Positions 41,126 to 49,202 of a stretch of DNA of 64,000 nt are shown here, piece by piece. The notes beneath the pieces were generated by a model, which saw only the letters and a list, made by a program, of their open reading frames with translations, did no database searches and was not told the origin of the DNA. The stretch lies in the NCBI GenBank assembly GCA_964612065.1, contig CAZTCD010000006.1:20844-84843 (forward strand). The letters run 5' to 3'. The DNA is from JAKFYM01 sp964612065. Lineage in GTDB: Bacteria; Bdellovibrionota; UBA1018; CAIPTA01. The number at the start of each line of letters is the position of its first letter. Position 1 is the stretch's first letter. A program made the translations under genes and the position numbers.

Positions 41126-42919
41126 GATCCTTGTGAGGCGATCCTTTCTCACCGCAGGTGTATTTCGCCCGTCGGCTGTTTCCCATAACGAGCCGGTATG
41201 AGGCACATGGGTGGCCAAAGCGTAGCGGGCCGGATTGTCGCCCACGGGAATACCGTGAAAGATGTTCATTTCGTTGATCCCCACCTGCCATACGTAGGGG
41301 AGGTTCTCCCGGAGGAACTCGAGGGTCTGCTGGAAATCTTCCTCTTCCTCACCGGGGAAGCCCACGATCACGTTCAGGTTCACTTTGATCCCGGCCTCAT
41401 GGGTGTTTCGAATCACTTCGCGGGCGATATCCACGGTGGTCCGCTTTTCCATCCGGTCCACCACTTTTTGCGATCCCGATTCGAACCCGTAAGAGAGGTA
41501 CTGGCAGCCCGAGCGGGCCATTCTCTCGAGGAGCTCCTGGGTCATCCGTTTGTCTACGCGGGCTTGGCCCCGCCAGGTGAGCTTTCGGCCGGAGGCCAGG
41601 ATCAGGTTCGTGAGCTCGGAGAGCACGTCGAAGTTGCCGTTCACCAGGGAGTCGTTGAAGCAGATGTGCTCCACGCCGAAGGTGTCGATGAGTTTGAGGA
41701 TCTGGCGGAAAGCGCGATCGGCAGGGCCCGAGCGGAACTTCTGCCAGAATCGCGATTCGGAGCAGAACGCGCATCTCGCCACGCAGCCTCGGGAGAGCAT
41801 CACGGGGAGCGTTTTGGGTTCTTTGTAGAGGCTGAGATCGAAGTCGCTGAAATCGGGGTCTGGAACCGCCTGGAATGGAAGAGAGGCTCTCGGAGCTTCC
41901 GTCACCAGAGTGCTGTCGTGGCGTTTATGTACCGTTCCGGCGCAGCCATCGGGCCCGTAGCCATGATTCCAGCGTTTCAGGAGCTCAAGGAGGGTGCCTT
42001 CTCCTTCCCCGATGGCCACCACGTTGATTTCCGATTCCGGAAGGCGTTCAAGAATGTAAGGGAGGTTTGAGGCTGCCATCTCGGGGCCGCCGCATACGAT
42101 CTTCAGATTCGGCAGGCGGGCGCGGCAGGCACGGGCCACGGCATTCAGGCAGGGCAGGGAGGTGTAGAAGGCGGTGAAGCCGAGCACGGCCGGCTGTGCG
42201 GAGCAGATCTGGTTGGCGAGGTTCTCTATGGCTTCGCGGAGCTGGGGCAGGATTTCGGCCTCGAAGAGCTCCGCCTCGCGAAAGTAGCGGGCATTGGTGT
42301 GCGACCATATATCCTCGCCCCCGATGCGAAGATTGCGCAGCACGTGCCAGGCGGCGATATTGAAATCGTGCACGGAGGCTTCGATGCCTTCGGCCCGGAG
42401 CGCTGCTGCCAGATAGGAAATTCCCATGGGCGGGAAGCTCGGGTCCCAGGCCGGAAGCGCCACGAGGGCCGTGCGCACCTGGGTGCGAGCCTCCGGCGTG
42501 AACTCGCCCGGAGATTCGAGGGGCACGGCATTCAGCTTCTCGATGGAAAAGGAAAGCTGCGGATCCGCGGGATGAGGGAGCACGCCCTCTTTTCGGTTAA
42601 AGCGGAATTCGAGGGTGCGGAGCTCTTCGGTGCCGGACTCGGGTAGCTCGAAGTATCCTTCGAGGCGGCGGTTGGCTTCCGTGGCCTCGAGCAACAGGCA
42701 GGTTTTTTCTCCCTGGCGCAACTCCACGGTGGTGCCAGCCACGGGAACGAAGAGGCGGTAATAGATTCGAAGGCGGCGGGATGGATTCCGGAAAGAAATC
42801 TGCTGCCGTTCTCCGAGCGCCCAACGCCACGCCCGCCCACTTTCGCCCTCGATCGGGCGAAAGCCTGCGGTGGTGATTGAGGGATTCTCGTGAAGCGCCA
42901 GCTCCCATTCTGCTGCCAT
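41069..42919 (-). CDS. B12-binding radical SAM protein with N-terminal beta-sandwich-like domain
   Basis: This has 616 residues. Residues about 1-145 form a beta-rich domain with GFRPIEGESGRAWRWALGERQQISF, a pattern seen attached to glycosyltransferases and methyltransferases. A cobalamin-binding Rossmann domain (residues about 150-330, SFPPMGISYLAAAL, VVAIGEGEGTLLELL) follows. The radical SAM domain has C379, C383 and C386 (GCVARCAFC). Such enzymes perform methylations or rearrangements on complex lipids or cofactors. The start at 42919 is chosen over a TTG two codons upstream. No ribosome site is convincing. Confidence 0.85.
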   Translation of the reverse strand: MAAEWELALHENPSITTAGFRPIEGESGRAWRWALGERQQISFRNPSRRLRIYYRLFVPVAGTTVELRQGEKTCLLLEATEANRRLEGYFELPESGTEELRTLEFRFNRKEGVLPHPADPQLSFSIEKLNAVPLESPGEFTPEARTQVRTALVALPAWDPSFPPMGISYLAAALRAEGIEASVHDFNIAAWHVLRNLRIGGEDIWSHTNARYFREAELFEAEILPQLREAIENLANQICSAQPAVLGFTAFYTSLPCLNAVARACRARLPNLKIVCGGPEMAASNLPYILERLPESEINVVAIGEGEGTLLELLKRWNHGYGPDGCAGTVHKRHDSTLVTEAPRASLPFQAVPDPDFSDFDLSLYKEPKTLPVMLSRGCVARCAFCSESRFWQKFRSGPADRAFRQILKLIDTFGVEHICFNDSLVNGNFDVLSELTNLILASGRKLTWRGQARVDKRMTQELLERMARSGCQYLSYGFESGSQKVVDRMEKRTTVDIAREVIRNTHEAGIKVNLNVIVGFPGEEEEDFQQTLEFLRENLPYVWQVGINEMNIFHGIPVGDNPARYALATHVPHTGSLWETADGRNTPAVRKDRLTRIRSFTSAQGIQQGLGSSSM

Positions 42920-43233
42920 GGCCAAAACGATAGCCCGGAAGCTCGGCTGGCCACAGGGAATTTCATTTGACTGGGGGTGGTGCGGCGCGTCCGTCGGTGC
43001 GTGGTGGAAACAAATTTAATTTATTGGTGGAGGAGGGGGCATTTCTTGGCCTCCCCCAAAACGTTTAAAGCCTGCCCCGCCCTGTGGTTGTAGGGGGCCT
43101 CCTTTATGCTCAAATCGCCCAAAAGCCCCGGATTTGCTTAAAAATGGCCAAAAAACCCATATTTATCTAAAAAAATGCTAAAAACTCCAGAATTTATTTA
43201 AAAATAGCCAAAAATCACACTATATTTAATTTA
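42920..43233. other. AT-rich leader region with tandem mini-ORF repeats before the Fic gene
   Basis: This has no full gene. It holds a copy of a 30-bp direct repeat at 43054-43084 and then, from 43106, four repeat units of 29-38 bases, three of which form tiny frames. The composition switches sharply from GC-rich to AT-rich at about 43000, marking the edge of accessory DNA. Confidence 0.6.
43054..43084 (+). repeat. Left copy of direct repeat flanking the Fic gene
   Basis: The core CCCCAAAACGTTTAAA is followed by a GC-rich half ending CCGCCCT. About 28 of 30 bases match 44775-44804, on the other side of the Fic gene. Could be a mobile-cassette boundary or an insertion scar. Confidence 0.75.
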
Positions 43234-43257
43234 ATGGCCAAAAAACCCAGAAATAGA
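43106..43257 (+). repeat. Five tandem imperfect repeats of about 30 bp, last one is the Fic start
   Basis: Units begin at 43106, 43144, 43175, 43204 and 43234. Each resembles ATG-N3-AAA-N3-CC followed, in the first four, by an A/T-rich tail. Units 1-3 are mini frames: MLKSPKSPGFA, MAKKPIFI and MLKTPEFI, each closed by TAA. Unit 4 has ATA in place of ATG. Unit 5 is the Fic start itself (MAKKPRN). They could arise by slippage at the start codon and might attenuate translation. Confidence 0.75.
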
Positions 43258-44724
43258 TCAAGGAAATTGCCAGAAAGCCCAGAGCCGCTTCCTCCGCTTC
43301 TTTTTCCTCCAGAAGACAGAAGTCAGGAGGCTTGGCTGACAGGCCTGCGAAAAGCGGGGCGGATTCGCAAGATCGGACCGCGCCTCTACACGTCCGTTCC
43401 TCCCGGCGAGGAACAGGGCGCGGTACGCCAAGGTTGGATGAACCTCGTTTCGCGGCTCTTTCCCGAAGCGCTGCTGAGTCACCGGAGCGCCTTGGAGTAT
43501 CGGCCTACCGAGAGGGGGCAGTTATTTCTAACTTCTTCTACCCATCGGAAGATCGAATATCCCGGGCTTACGCTGATTTTCGTGCGCGGTCCTGTTGCGC
43601 TTCCCGATGATCCGCCGGTGGCGGGGTTCCGTGCTTCATCGCAGGCTCGCGCATTTCTCGAGAATCTATCTTCGTCCAAAAACACGGCAGAGCGTTCGCT
43701 GAGCTTGCACGTACTTGAGGCGCGCCTGGAAAAGATCCTCGAGGTGAATGGTGAGGATCGGCTGAATGCGCTTCGCGATCGGGCGCGTGAGATAGCTGGA
43801 GAACTGAATTGGCAGCCGGAATTCCACAAGCTCGATGGGATCATCGGGGCTTTGATGGGCACTCGCACTGCCGATCAGCTCCGCTCGTCAGCGGCGCGTG
43901 CGCGCGTGCGCGGAAAACCATTTGACCATGGCCGCATCTCACTTTTCAACACCCTGTACTCCGAGCTTCGCGCGGAACCTCTTCCTGTTCGGCACGAAAA
44001 ATTTACCGAAGCGGAGCACGTGCGGAACAAAGCGTTTTTTGATGCCTACTTCTCCAACTATATCGAGGGCACTACCTTCGAGGTAGAAGAAGCGGAAGAG
44101 ATCATCTTCGAAGGCAGGATCCCAGAAAAGCGCCCTAAAGACGGCCACGACATCTCCTCTACCTATGCAATAGTTTCCGATCCAAACGTGATGCGCGAGA
44201 CCCCGAAGAGTGGCGAATCGTTCCTGGAAATTCTCAAGAAAAGGCACCTTGTGCTCATGAGTGCGCGTCCGGACAAATCACCAGGGGATTTCAAGGGGAA
44301 ACCCAATCGCGCAGGAGACACTCACTTCGTTGATCCAGGGCTGGTGGAAGGCACACTCTTGGAGGGATTCAGTCGCTATCTTGATCTGCCGAAAGGGCTC
44401 CCACGCGCGATCTTTATAATGTTCCTTGTGGCGGAAGTGCATCCGTTCGTGGACGGTAACGGGCGCATAGCGCGAATCATGATGAACGCGGAGCTCGTAT
44501 CGGAGAAGCTGAGCACGATCATCATCCCGAACGTTTACCGCGACAGCTATCTGCTTGCACTGCGCGCGCTCACCCGGCGATCACGTCCTGAAACGGTAGT
44601 AAAAATGCTCGCGCAGGCGCAGGGCTTCTCGCAAATAAATTTCAGTAAATACCGGCCGGTGCTGCAGTACCTACAAGAGCATAACTGGTTTCGCGAGCCA
44701 GATGAGGCGACGATTATTTTTTGA
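43234..44724 (+). CDS. Fic-domain protein with N-terminal AbiEi-like winged-helix region
   Basis: This has 496 residues. Residues about 30-120 (LRKAGRIRKIGPRLYTSVP, LFPEALLSHRSALEYRP) resemble the winged-helix antitoxin/AbiEi domain. The Fic active site HPFVDGNGRIAR is at residues 403-414, complete with catalytic His403. An inhibitory-helix motif SNYIEG is at S274-G279, the (S/T)xxxE(G/N) signature with E278 expected to block ATP binding, so this is a self-inhibited class II enzyme. Fic proteins AMPylate target proteins. Direct repeats flank the gene, and it probably entered as a defence or toxin cassette. Confidence 0.88.
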   Translation: MAKKPRNRSRKLPESPEPLPPLLFPPEDRSQEAWLTGLRKAGRIRKIGPRLYTSVPPGEEQGAVRQGWMNLVSRLFPEALLSHRSALEYRPTERGQLFLTSSTHRKIEYPGLTLIFVRGPVALPDDPPVAGFRASSQARAFLENLSSSKNTAERSLSLHVLEARLEKILEVNGEDRLNALRDRAREIAGELNWQPEFHKLDGIIGALMGTRTADQLRSSAARARVRGKPFDHGRISLFNTLYSELRAEPLPVRHEKFTEAEHVRNKAFFDAYFSNYIEGTTFEVEEAEEIIFEGRIPEKRPKDGHDISSTYAIVSDPNVMRETPKSGESFLEILKKRHLVLMSARPDKSPGDFKGKPNRAGDTHFVDPGLVEGTLLEGFSRYLDLPKGLPRAIFIMFLVAEVHPFVDGNGRIARIMMNAELVSEKLSTIIIPNVYRDSYLLALRALTRRSRPETVVKMLAQAQGFSQINFSKYRPVLQYLQEHNWFREPDEATIIF

Positions 44725-44774
44725 TGGGGGTCTCTCTCGGGGACACCTGATGAACCACACTCATTCGCTCTCTT

Positions 44775-44804
44775 CCCCAAAACGTTTAAAACCTGCTCCG
44801 CCCT
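44775..44804 (+). repeat. Right copy of direct repeat flanking the Fic gene
   Basis: This matches 43054-43084 in about 28 of 30 positions, same orientation, 50 bases after the Fic stop. Confidence 0.75.
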
Positions 44805-44822
44805 TTGGGCGAATCAGGTTTT

Positions 44823-44832
44823 AAGTGGTTGC
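44823..44832 (+). other. Candidate attachment-site core (10 bp)
   Basis: AAGTGGTTGC is identical to 49571-49580, which covers the CCA end of tRNA-fMet and three bases beyond it. It is 66 bases from the end of the integrase gene. Short, so the assignment is tentative. Confidence 0.35.
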
Positions 44833-44854
44833 CTCGGCCGAAAACGAGGCTTTT
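44831..44854 (+). terminator. Intrinsic terminator after the Fic gene
   Basis: GCCTCG (44831-44836) and CGAGGC (44845-44850) form a 6-bp stem with an 8-base loop, followed by TTTT. It could end Fic transcription and shield the convergent integrase gene. Confidence 0.65.
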
Positions 44855-44898
44855 CCGTACCTTACGCCAAACAGTAGGGCAGGACCGTAATCCTGCCG

Positions 44899-46158
44899 CT
44901 ACCTCCCGCAACCTGGCAGCTTTCTGGTGGGTAAGGGGATTACCACTGCTTCCGTTGCGGGAGAGCTCCCGAATGTTTCTCCTACCGCGTCCATGAGGGA
45001 TTTGGTGGCTTCTGCTGGGCTTTCGGAGCGGTAGTCCAAGGGATCGGTGATGCCCTTGTCGTTCACGCCCGAGAGCCTCACATAGTGCATCATCGTCTTG
45101 ATGCTGCTCCAGCCGCCGACCCGCATTACGCTGGGTACGCTCACGCCCCGTTTGAGCAGTTCCGTGGCGAAGCAGGCCCGCAGCGTATGGAAGCAGACCG
45201 GCGTAATACCGATCTCTTCGCAGAACAGCCGGAGCTTCCTTGCCTGTTCACCATTCTGCCAGAGGCCAGGCCTGGGCAGCACATAGCCGGGATGCTTGCA
45301 TGCGCCCCGTGCCACATCATGGTCATGGCTCCGCTTCAGCTCCTGCACGATTTCCCAGAGGGGCTCACAGATGGAGACGTGCCGCCACTCCCCGGTTTTC
45401 GTGCATTTTTCTTCGCGGTACTTCTTGTTGTAGGAGCGCTGGACGGTGATCATGCGCTCCTCGAAGTCGATGTCGGACCATTTGAGGGCGTACAGCTCTC
45501 CGTTCCGGCAGCCGGTATAAACCGCGAAGGCCCAGATGTAGTGCCAAGTGGGTTCATACTGGCGAGCATAGGCCAGGAGCTTCTTGATCTCGTCGTCGCG
45601 CAGGATTTCGGTTCGCATCCTGCGGCGGCTCTTGATCGTCACTCCTGTCGTTGGGCTGTGCTTGATGCCGCGCACATGATCGAAGAGCATGCCGAAGTCG
45701 AACACCTTTTTGATGTCTCCCCGGAGCTTGCCAATGGTGGCATCCGAAATCCCTTGCTCTTTCATGGAGTGAAAAAGCTTGGTTACATCAAAGGCCGTGA
45801 TCCGCGCGGCAGGCTCCCAGAACCAGTGCTTTGTCCAGTTATGGAGCGACCGTATGGCTTCCATATAGGTCTGTTTGCTCTGGCACCAGTCGCCAGCCCG
45901 CACTTTTTCTGTAGCGTAGGCATCGTACAGGTTAATGAGAGCCTCCCAGCTCAATCCTTGCACTTCCCGCATGGCTTTCTCCCTTTCGGCTTCCTGGCGC
46001 AGCTCCCGCTCCAGGGCGTTTGCCCTAGGGGAATTCTTTTCCAGGTTGTCGTATACGCGACTGAGCCGGATGCGCCCGCGAGGGTGCTCCTTGCATCTCA
46101 GGTCAATGTGGATTTGCAGTTGTTTCTTTCCTTTGGTCTCGATTGTTCTTTGTGGCAT
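44899..46158 (-). CDS. Tyrosine recombinase / integrase
   Basis: This has 419 residues from the Met at 46158, ten bases after AGGAGG (longer frame rejected). N-terminal arm and core-binding domain are followed by the catalytic domain with YTGCRNGEL (first Arg), HTLRACFAT (His and Arg) and GGWSSIKTMMHYVRLSG (Trp in place of the second His, nucleophile Tyr). It should integrate and excise the island. The AlpA/excisionase-like gene lies eight bases upstream. The 3' end faces a possible attachment core. Confidence 0.92.
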   Translation of the reverse strand: MPQRTIETKGKKQLQIHIDLRCKEHPRGRIRLSRVYDNLEKNSPRANALERELRQEAEREKAMREVQGLSWEALINLYDAYATEKVRAGDWCQSKQTYMEAIRSLHNWTKHWFWEPAARITAFDVTKLFHSMKEQGISDATIGKLRGDIKKVFDFGMLFDHVRGIKHSPTTGVTIKSRRRMRTEILRDDEIKKLLAYARQYEPTWHYIWAFAVYTGCRNGELYALKWSDIDFEERMITVQRSYNKKYREEKCTKTGEWRHVSICEPLWEIVQELKRSHDHDVARGACKHPGYVLPRPGLWQNGEQARKLRLFCEEIGITPVCFHTLRACFATELLKRGVSVPSVMRVGGWSSIKTMMHYVRLSGVNDKGITDPLDYRSESPAEATKSLMDAVGETFGSSPATEAVVIPLPTRKLPGCGR

Positions 46159-46166
46159 CGCGCCTC

Positions 46167-46484
46167 CTAGTTTGTGTAGGGAGGCGTGATGAGCCGGTCG
46201 AGCTCTTCCCTTAGAAAGCGGTTTCGCCTTCCGAGCTTGTGAGCGCGAACCTGACCACGATAGATCATGGTCTTCAGGCTGCTGATCGAGACCCGGAGAT
46301 ATTGAGCCGCTTCGCCGGTCGTGAGCCATCTCACGGGCTCCAGCGAAGCGGTACATTCACGAGCTTGTTTTTCAAAGAGCGACTTCCCCGAACTTATCCC
46401 AGCCGCTCCGTTACTTCCAGTCGATGCCCTGTCTTGGATTTCCCTGTTTTCCGTCCTAGTGCTTATCCCTTCCCATTTTCTCAT
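46167..46484 (-). CDS. Excisionase-like helix-turn-helix protein
   Basis: This has 105 residues from the Met at 46484, which has AAAGGA upstream; a 46541 start adds 19 residues. The C-terminal part WLTTGEAAQYLRVSISSLKTMIYRGQVRAHKLGRRNRFLREELDRLI is a classical HTH_17/MerR-like DNA-binding unit used by excisionases. Eight bases separate it from the integrase gene, forming a xis-int operon. It probably controls direction of recombination and possibly int expression. Confidence 0.82.
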   Translation of the reverse strand: MRKWEGISTRTENREIQDRASTGSNGAAGISSGKSLFEKQARECTASLEPVRWLTTGEAAQYLRVSISSLKTMIYRGQVRAHKLGRRNRFLREELDRLITPPYTN

Positions 46485-46847
46485 CCATTCCTTTCCCCGC
46501 CTGCCGTATGCCTCTCCGTCTCCCTGACCACTTCCAACCACATTGCAAAATGTAGGTGGGGAGTGGTCAGGGAGCTTTAGAGGAGAGGTGTGCGGTGGGC
46601 GGTGCCGCTTATCTTATTGGTTTTATTTTGTTCTTTGGCTTGGAGTGGAAGGTTTCGCGGGATTCAACATCGTACCTATAGGAGGAATGATGTTGAGACG
46701 AGCTGCCAAACTTTTCGATGTTTCCGCCGCGTGCGGCGAATGTTTCCGTGCGCCCAACGAAACATTTTTCGCGATCTTCTATGCCATTTTGACGCTCTTA
46801 TGAAAACACTATGATTTCAGTGTTAGTATAGTGTATAATAATTGCAG
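46485..46847. other. Intergenic region between the excisionase and toxin genes
   Basis: No strong gene. A 38-codon frame at 46687-46803 begins right after AGGAGG, but the spacing is too short for its first two ATGs; it is at most a weak candidate. The toxin promoter and operator lie at the right end. Confidence 0.4.
46805..46839 (+). promoter_or_regulatory. brnTA promoter with overlapping operators
   Basis: AACACT and AGTGTT (46805-46824) form one inverted repeat; ACACTAT and ATAGTGT (46806-46834) form a second, wider one. A perfect -10 TATAAT is at 46834-46839. A dimeric BrnA-BrnT complex is known to repress its own promoter in this family, so this is the expected operator. The -10 leaves only eight bases to the first BrnT ATG. 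Confidence 0.65.
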
Positions 46848-47204
46848 ATGGCTCAGTGGGCGTTCATTGAATGGTTGTTGCTCTGGCTGTTTGAGGTCGA
46901 AAATTTCGAGTTCGAGTGGGATTCCGGTAACTCCAGCAAGAGCGCGCAAAAGCATAAAGTGGTGATCCGGGAGATCGAGGAGGTTTTTGCTCTTCGTACC
47001 GCTATGCCGCTCGGGCGGCAGGTGTTTCCCCAAGTGAACGAGGAGCGGCTGGGAGTAGTGGGGCCAACACGCGATGGCCGCCTGCTGATGGTGGCCTTCA
47101 CCTTGCGGAAAGGGAAGATCCGGCCGATCAGCGCGAGACCAGCGCACAAGAAAGAAAGGGCAAGTTATGAAAAATACCTACGTCAAATCCTTGAAAGAGT
47201 ATGA
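46848..47204 (+). CDS. brnT: BrnT-family ribonuclease toxin
   Basis: This has up to 118 residues from ATG 46848. The family pattern FEWDSGNSSKSAQKHKV, IREIEEVFA, RLLMVAFTLRKGKIRPISARPAHKKERASYEKYL is clear. BrnT is a RelE-fold RNase that arrests translation. The N-terminal 20 residues before FEFEWD are longer than usual, so a downstream TTG start is possible. The antitoxin gene overlaps its 3' end by 38 bases. Confidence 0.88.
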   Translation: MAQWAFIEWLLLWLFEVENFEFEWDSGNSSKSAQKHKVVIREIEEVFALRTAMPLGRQVFPQVNEERLGVVGPTRDGRLLMVAFTLRKGKIRPISARPAHKKERASYEKYLRQILERV

Positions 47205-47406
47205 AGGCGAAATGGAGTTCGACATGGACAGCCTTTTCGCCGCTCTCAAGCGCGTGAAAGGCCGCCGCAAGCCTACCAGTGTGGCCCTGGAGGAAAAGTC
47301 GATCCAGGACTTAAAAAAGATCGCCAAGAAGCTGGACGTTCCTTACCAGGCCTTGATGCGCCTCTTCATCCTCGACGGCATCAACCGCTTCAAGAAAACA
47401 GCTTGA
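47167..47406 (+). CDS. brnA: BrnA-family antitoxin
   Basis: This has 79 residues. The C-terminal PTSVALEEKSIQDLKKIAKKLDVPYQALMRLFILDGI is a ribbon-helix-helix-type DNA-binding segment, while the N-terminal half (EMEFDMDSLFAALKRVKG) should wrap the toxin. Order toxin-antitoxin with overlap is the standard BrnTA layout. It would autoregulate through the upstream inverted repeats. Confidence 0.88.
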   Translation: MKNTYVKSLKEYEGEMEFDMDSLFAALKRVKGRRKPTSVALEEKSIQDLKKIAKKLDVPYQALMRLFILDGINRFKKTA

Positions 47407-47867
47407 TCATGCCTTAAAGCCGGGACCGCCGAACGTGGCAAACTCATCCAAACGGTTGGAATGAGTTTCCCCCACTTCGCCGCTCCCTTCCGCCCTTCGC
47501 GCCAGCCGAAAAAAATTGTGGGGTGCAAGTGGAGCCTGCGGGCGCTTTTCACGACTTGAGCAAGAGGCAGCTTCTTGTTCGTCAAACGCTTCAATGTTCG
47601 TTCATTGGTTCCCCCAATTGTGAGACTGGACTGCCCCTCATAAATATAGGTAGCAAGATCGTGCCAAGGAGCCGCCAGAGCGCTGGCTTCTCCGAACCCG
47701 TGAAAATGATTGGATGCGGGAAGTTTCGGGGAGTCTCAGAGCGTGAGACTTTGAGACTGGAGTCTCACTCGGTTTTTGGGGAAATGAGACTTTGGGTGGG
47801 ACTTGAGTTTCATGGCTGAGTCAATCCCAATCTACGGCTTAGATTCTTGCAGAAGCCTGGAGTCAAG
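47407..47867. other. Gene-free island segment with repeated TGAGACT elements
   Basis: Only weak overlapping frames. TGAGACT occurs at 47621, 47744, 47752 and 47785, and its complement AGTCTCA at 47732 and 47761, giving two inverted repeats (47732-47750 and 47752-47767). No transposase remnants seen. Confidence 0.6.
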
Positions 47868-49202
47868 TCATTTGGGATGATCCCAAAATGCACCGACTTC
47901 AAGCGTTAGATAAGGCTCTTTTTGGCCGGGATTTTGCCTGAGCGTCGCCCAAAACCCATCCTTCTCCTTATCCCAAGTATGTTCTCTTCTGTTATCCGTC
48001 ACCTTAACGGATTTGGGCTTGCCCCATGCTCTTTCAAGTTCCTTTATAACTCTTTCCTCGAATGCCTTTGAGGTACTCCGCTTAAACAGGTCAACTGTTT
48101 TCACCTTTCGAAGTTCATGCTCCGAATCGCGAACGCTGATGATCAGTCCATCTTCTGTTTCCGGCAGTGAAAGCTGGGTCATTCCAAATACGGAAGGCTC
48201 TTCTTTGACCTGTCCAAGTTCCTTGATCTCGTCAAACGACTTTCGTAGATACTTCAATGATCCAGCCCAAACTGAGAAATCGTGCTCCTTGAGATCACTA
48301 GGAGTCGCTCCAAAGTATTTTTTGTAGGCCGCAACTCTGCTCGATTCCGCAGTAGTGACCATGCAGCTTCGGGCGACGTCTTCCTTTTTGGAGAGTGAGT
48401 CAAGTTCTCGTAACTCGTCCGGAGTTAAATTTTTTTTGGCCAGAAGTTTGTCCCGATACGCTTGAAGTTGCGATTCCTGCTGAGGGGACAGTTCGGAACA
48501 TTTGTTTCGCAACCATTCATGGCGAGAGGGTAAGTCTAACCAAAAATGGGTTTTCACAGTCTTGTCATCCAAGACGAGCGCGTTATCCGAAGACGTGCCG
48601 AGAACATCAGCTTGCACGTGGTCAGGTACACCCATCTCGTTCATGTAGGACTTAGCGGCCTTCTGCAGTGCCTCGAATTTCTTTTTCGCCTCGGCTTCCG
48701 GAAGCTGTCCGAATTTCCCTTTTGTATAATAAGGGCGATGCACCGCCAAATAATTTCCACCACGGTGCATTCCGCCAATGTGGATGAAAAAGCACGCGCT
48801 TGCACATGTGCAATTGCTGGGGTCATTGGGAATGGGCTCATTGAAAAGTGAATCCTTCTTGCATTGAGGCCTTCCGGACTCATTTCGCATTGGCACTCTC
48901 GAACCAAGCTCCAGAGCCCGCATCGCACGTCCAATTTTGATAGCCTCTTCAAAATCACCACCGGGCGAGAATATAGAAACGCTATAAGCTTTGCCCTGTG
49001 CCTTCTTAACTACTTCAATGAACTTTTTGAAATCACCGGCCTCAATTGGCCCATCGATAACTACCGAGCGAAGTGAGCTATTTACGAAAAGGCGTATATC
49101 GGCGGCTAATGCGTCTGAAAGTGGAAGCCACCAGGTGGAGATCGCCGCATAAAATAAAATTGAAAGGCATCGTATGTTCTGTAGCGTCTTACCAGCTCTC
49201 AT
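47868..49202 (-). CDS. Secreted ClpP-fold protein
   Basis: This has 444 residues with an N-terminal signal segment (LSILFYAAISTWWLPLSDALAA). Residues about 35-165 match the periplasmic ClpP/crotonase-fold family: RSVVIDGPIEAGDFKKFIEVV, SIFSPGGDFEEAIKIGRAM, CASACFFIHIGG with the likely catalytic Ser, and AVHRPYY with the His. A helical C-terminal extension of about 280 residues is unknown. GC content is lower than in the core genome, consistent with island origin. Function may be processing of membrane or secreted proteins. Confidence 0.72.
   Translation of the reverse strand: MRAGKTLQNIRCLSILFYAAISTWWLPLSDALAADIRLFVNSSLRSVVIDGPIEAGDFKKFIEVVKKAQGKAYSVSIFSPGGDFEEAIKIGRAMRALELGSRVPMRNESGRPQCKKDSLFNEPIPNDPSNCTCASACFFIHIGGMHRGGNYLAVHRPYYTKGKFGQLPEAEAKKKFEALQKAAKSYMNEMGVPDHVQADVLGTSSDNALVLDDKTVKTHFWLDLPSRHEWLRNKCSELSPQQESQLQAYRDKLLAKKNLTPDELRELDSLSKKEDVARSCMVTTAESSRVAAYKKYFGATPSDLKEHDFSVWAGSLKYLRKSFDEIKELGQVKEEPSVFGMTQLSLPETEDGLIISVRDSEHELRKVKTVDLFKRSTSKAFEERVIKELERAWGKPKSVKVTDNRREHTWDKEKDGFWATLRQNPGQKEPYLTLEVGAFWDHPK

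Noticed and set aside
43106..43233. CRISPR array
   Set aside because: The repeats are adjacent, imperfect and lack unique spacers of constant length.
44899..46170. Long plus-strand frame antisense to the integrase
   Set aside because: No motifs; all recombinase residues are on the minus strand.
47523..47819. 98-codon plus-strand frame in the island
   Set aside because: No ribosome site or domain, and it contains the TGAGACT repeats; likely non-coding.
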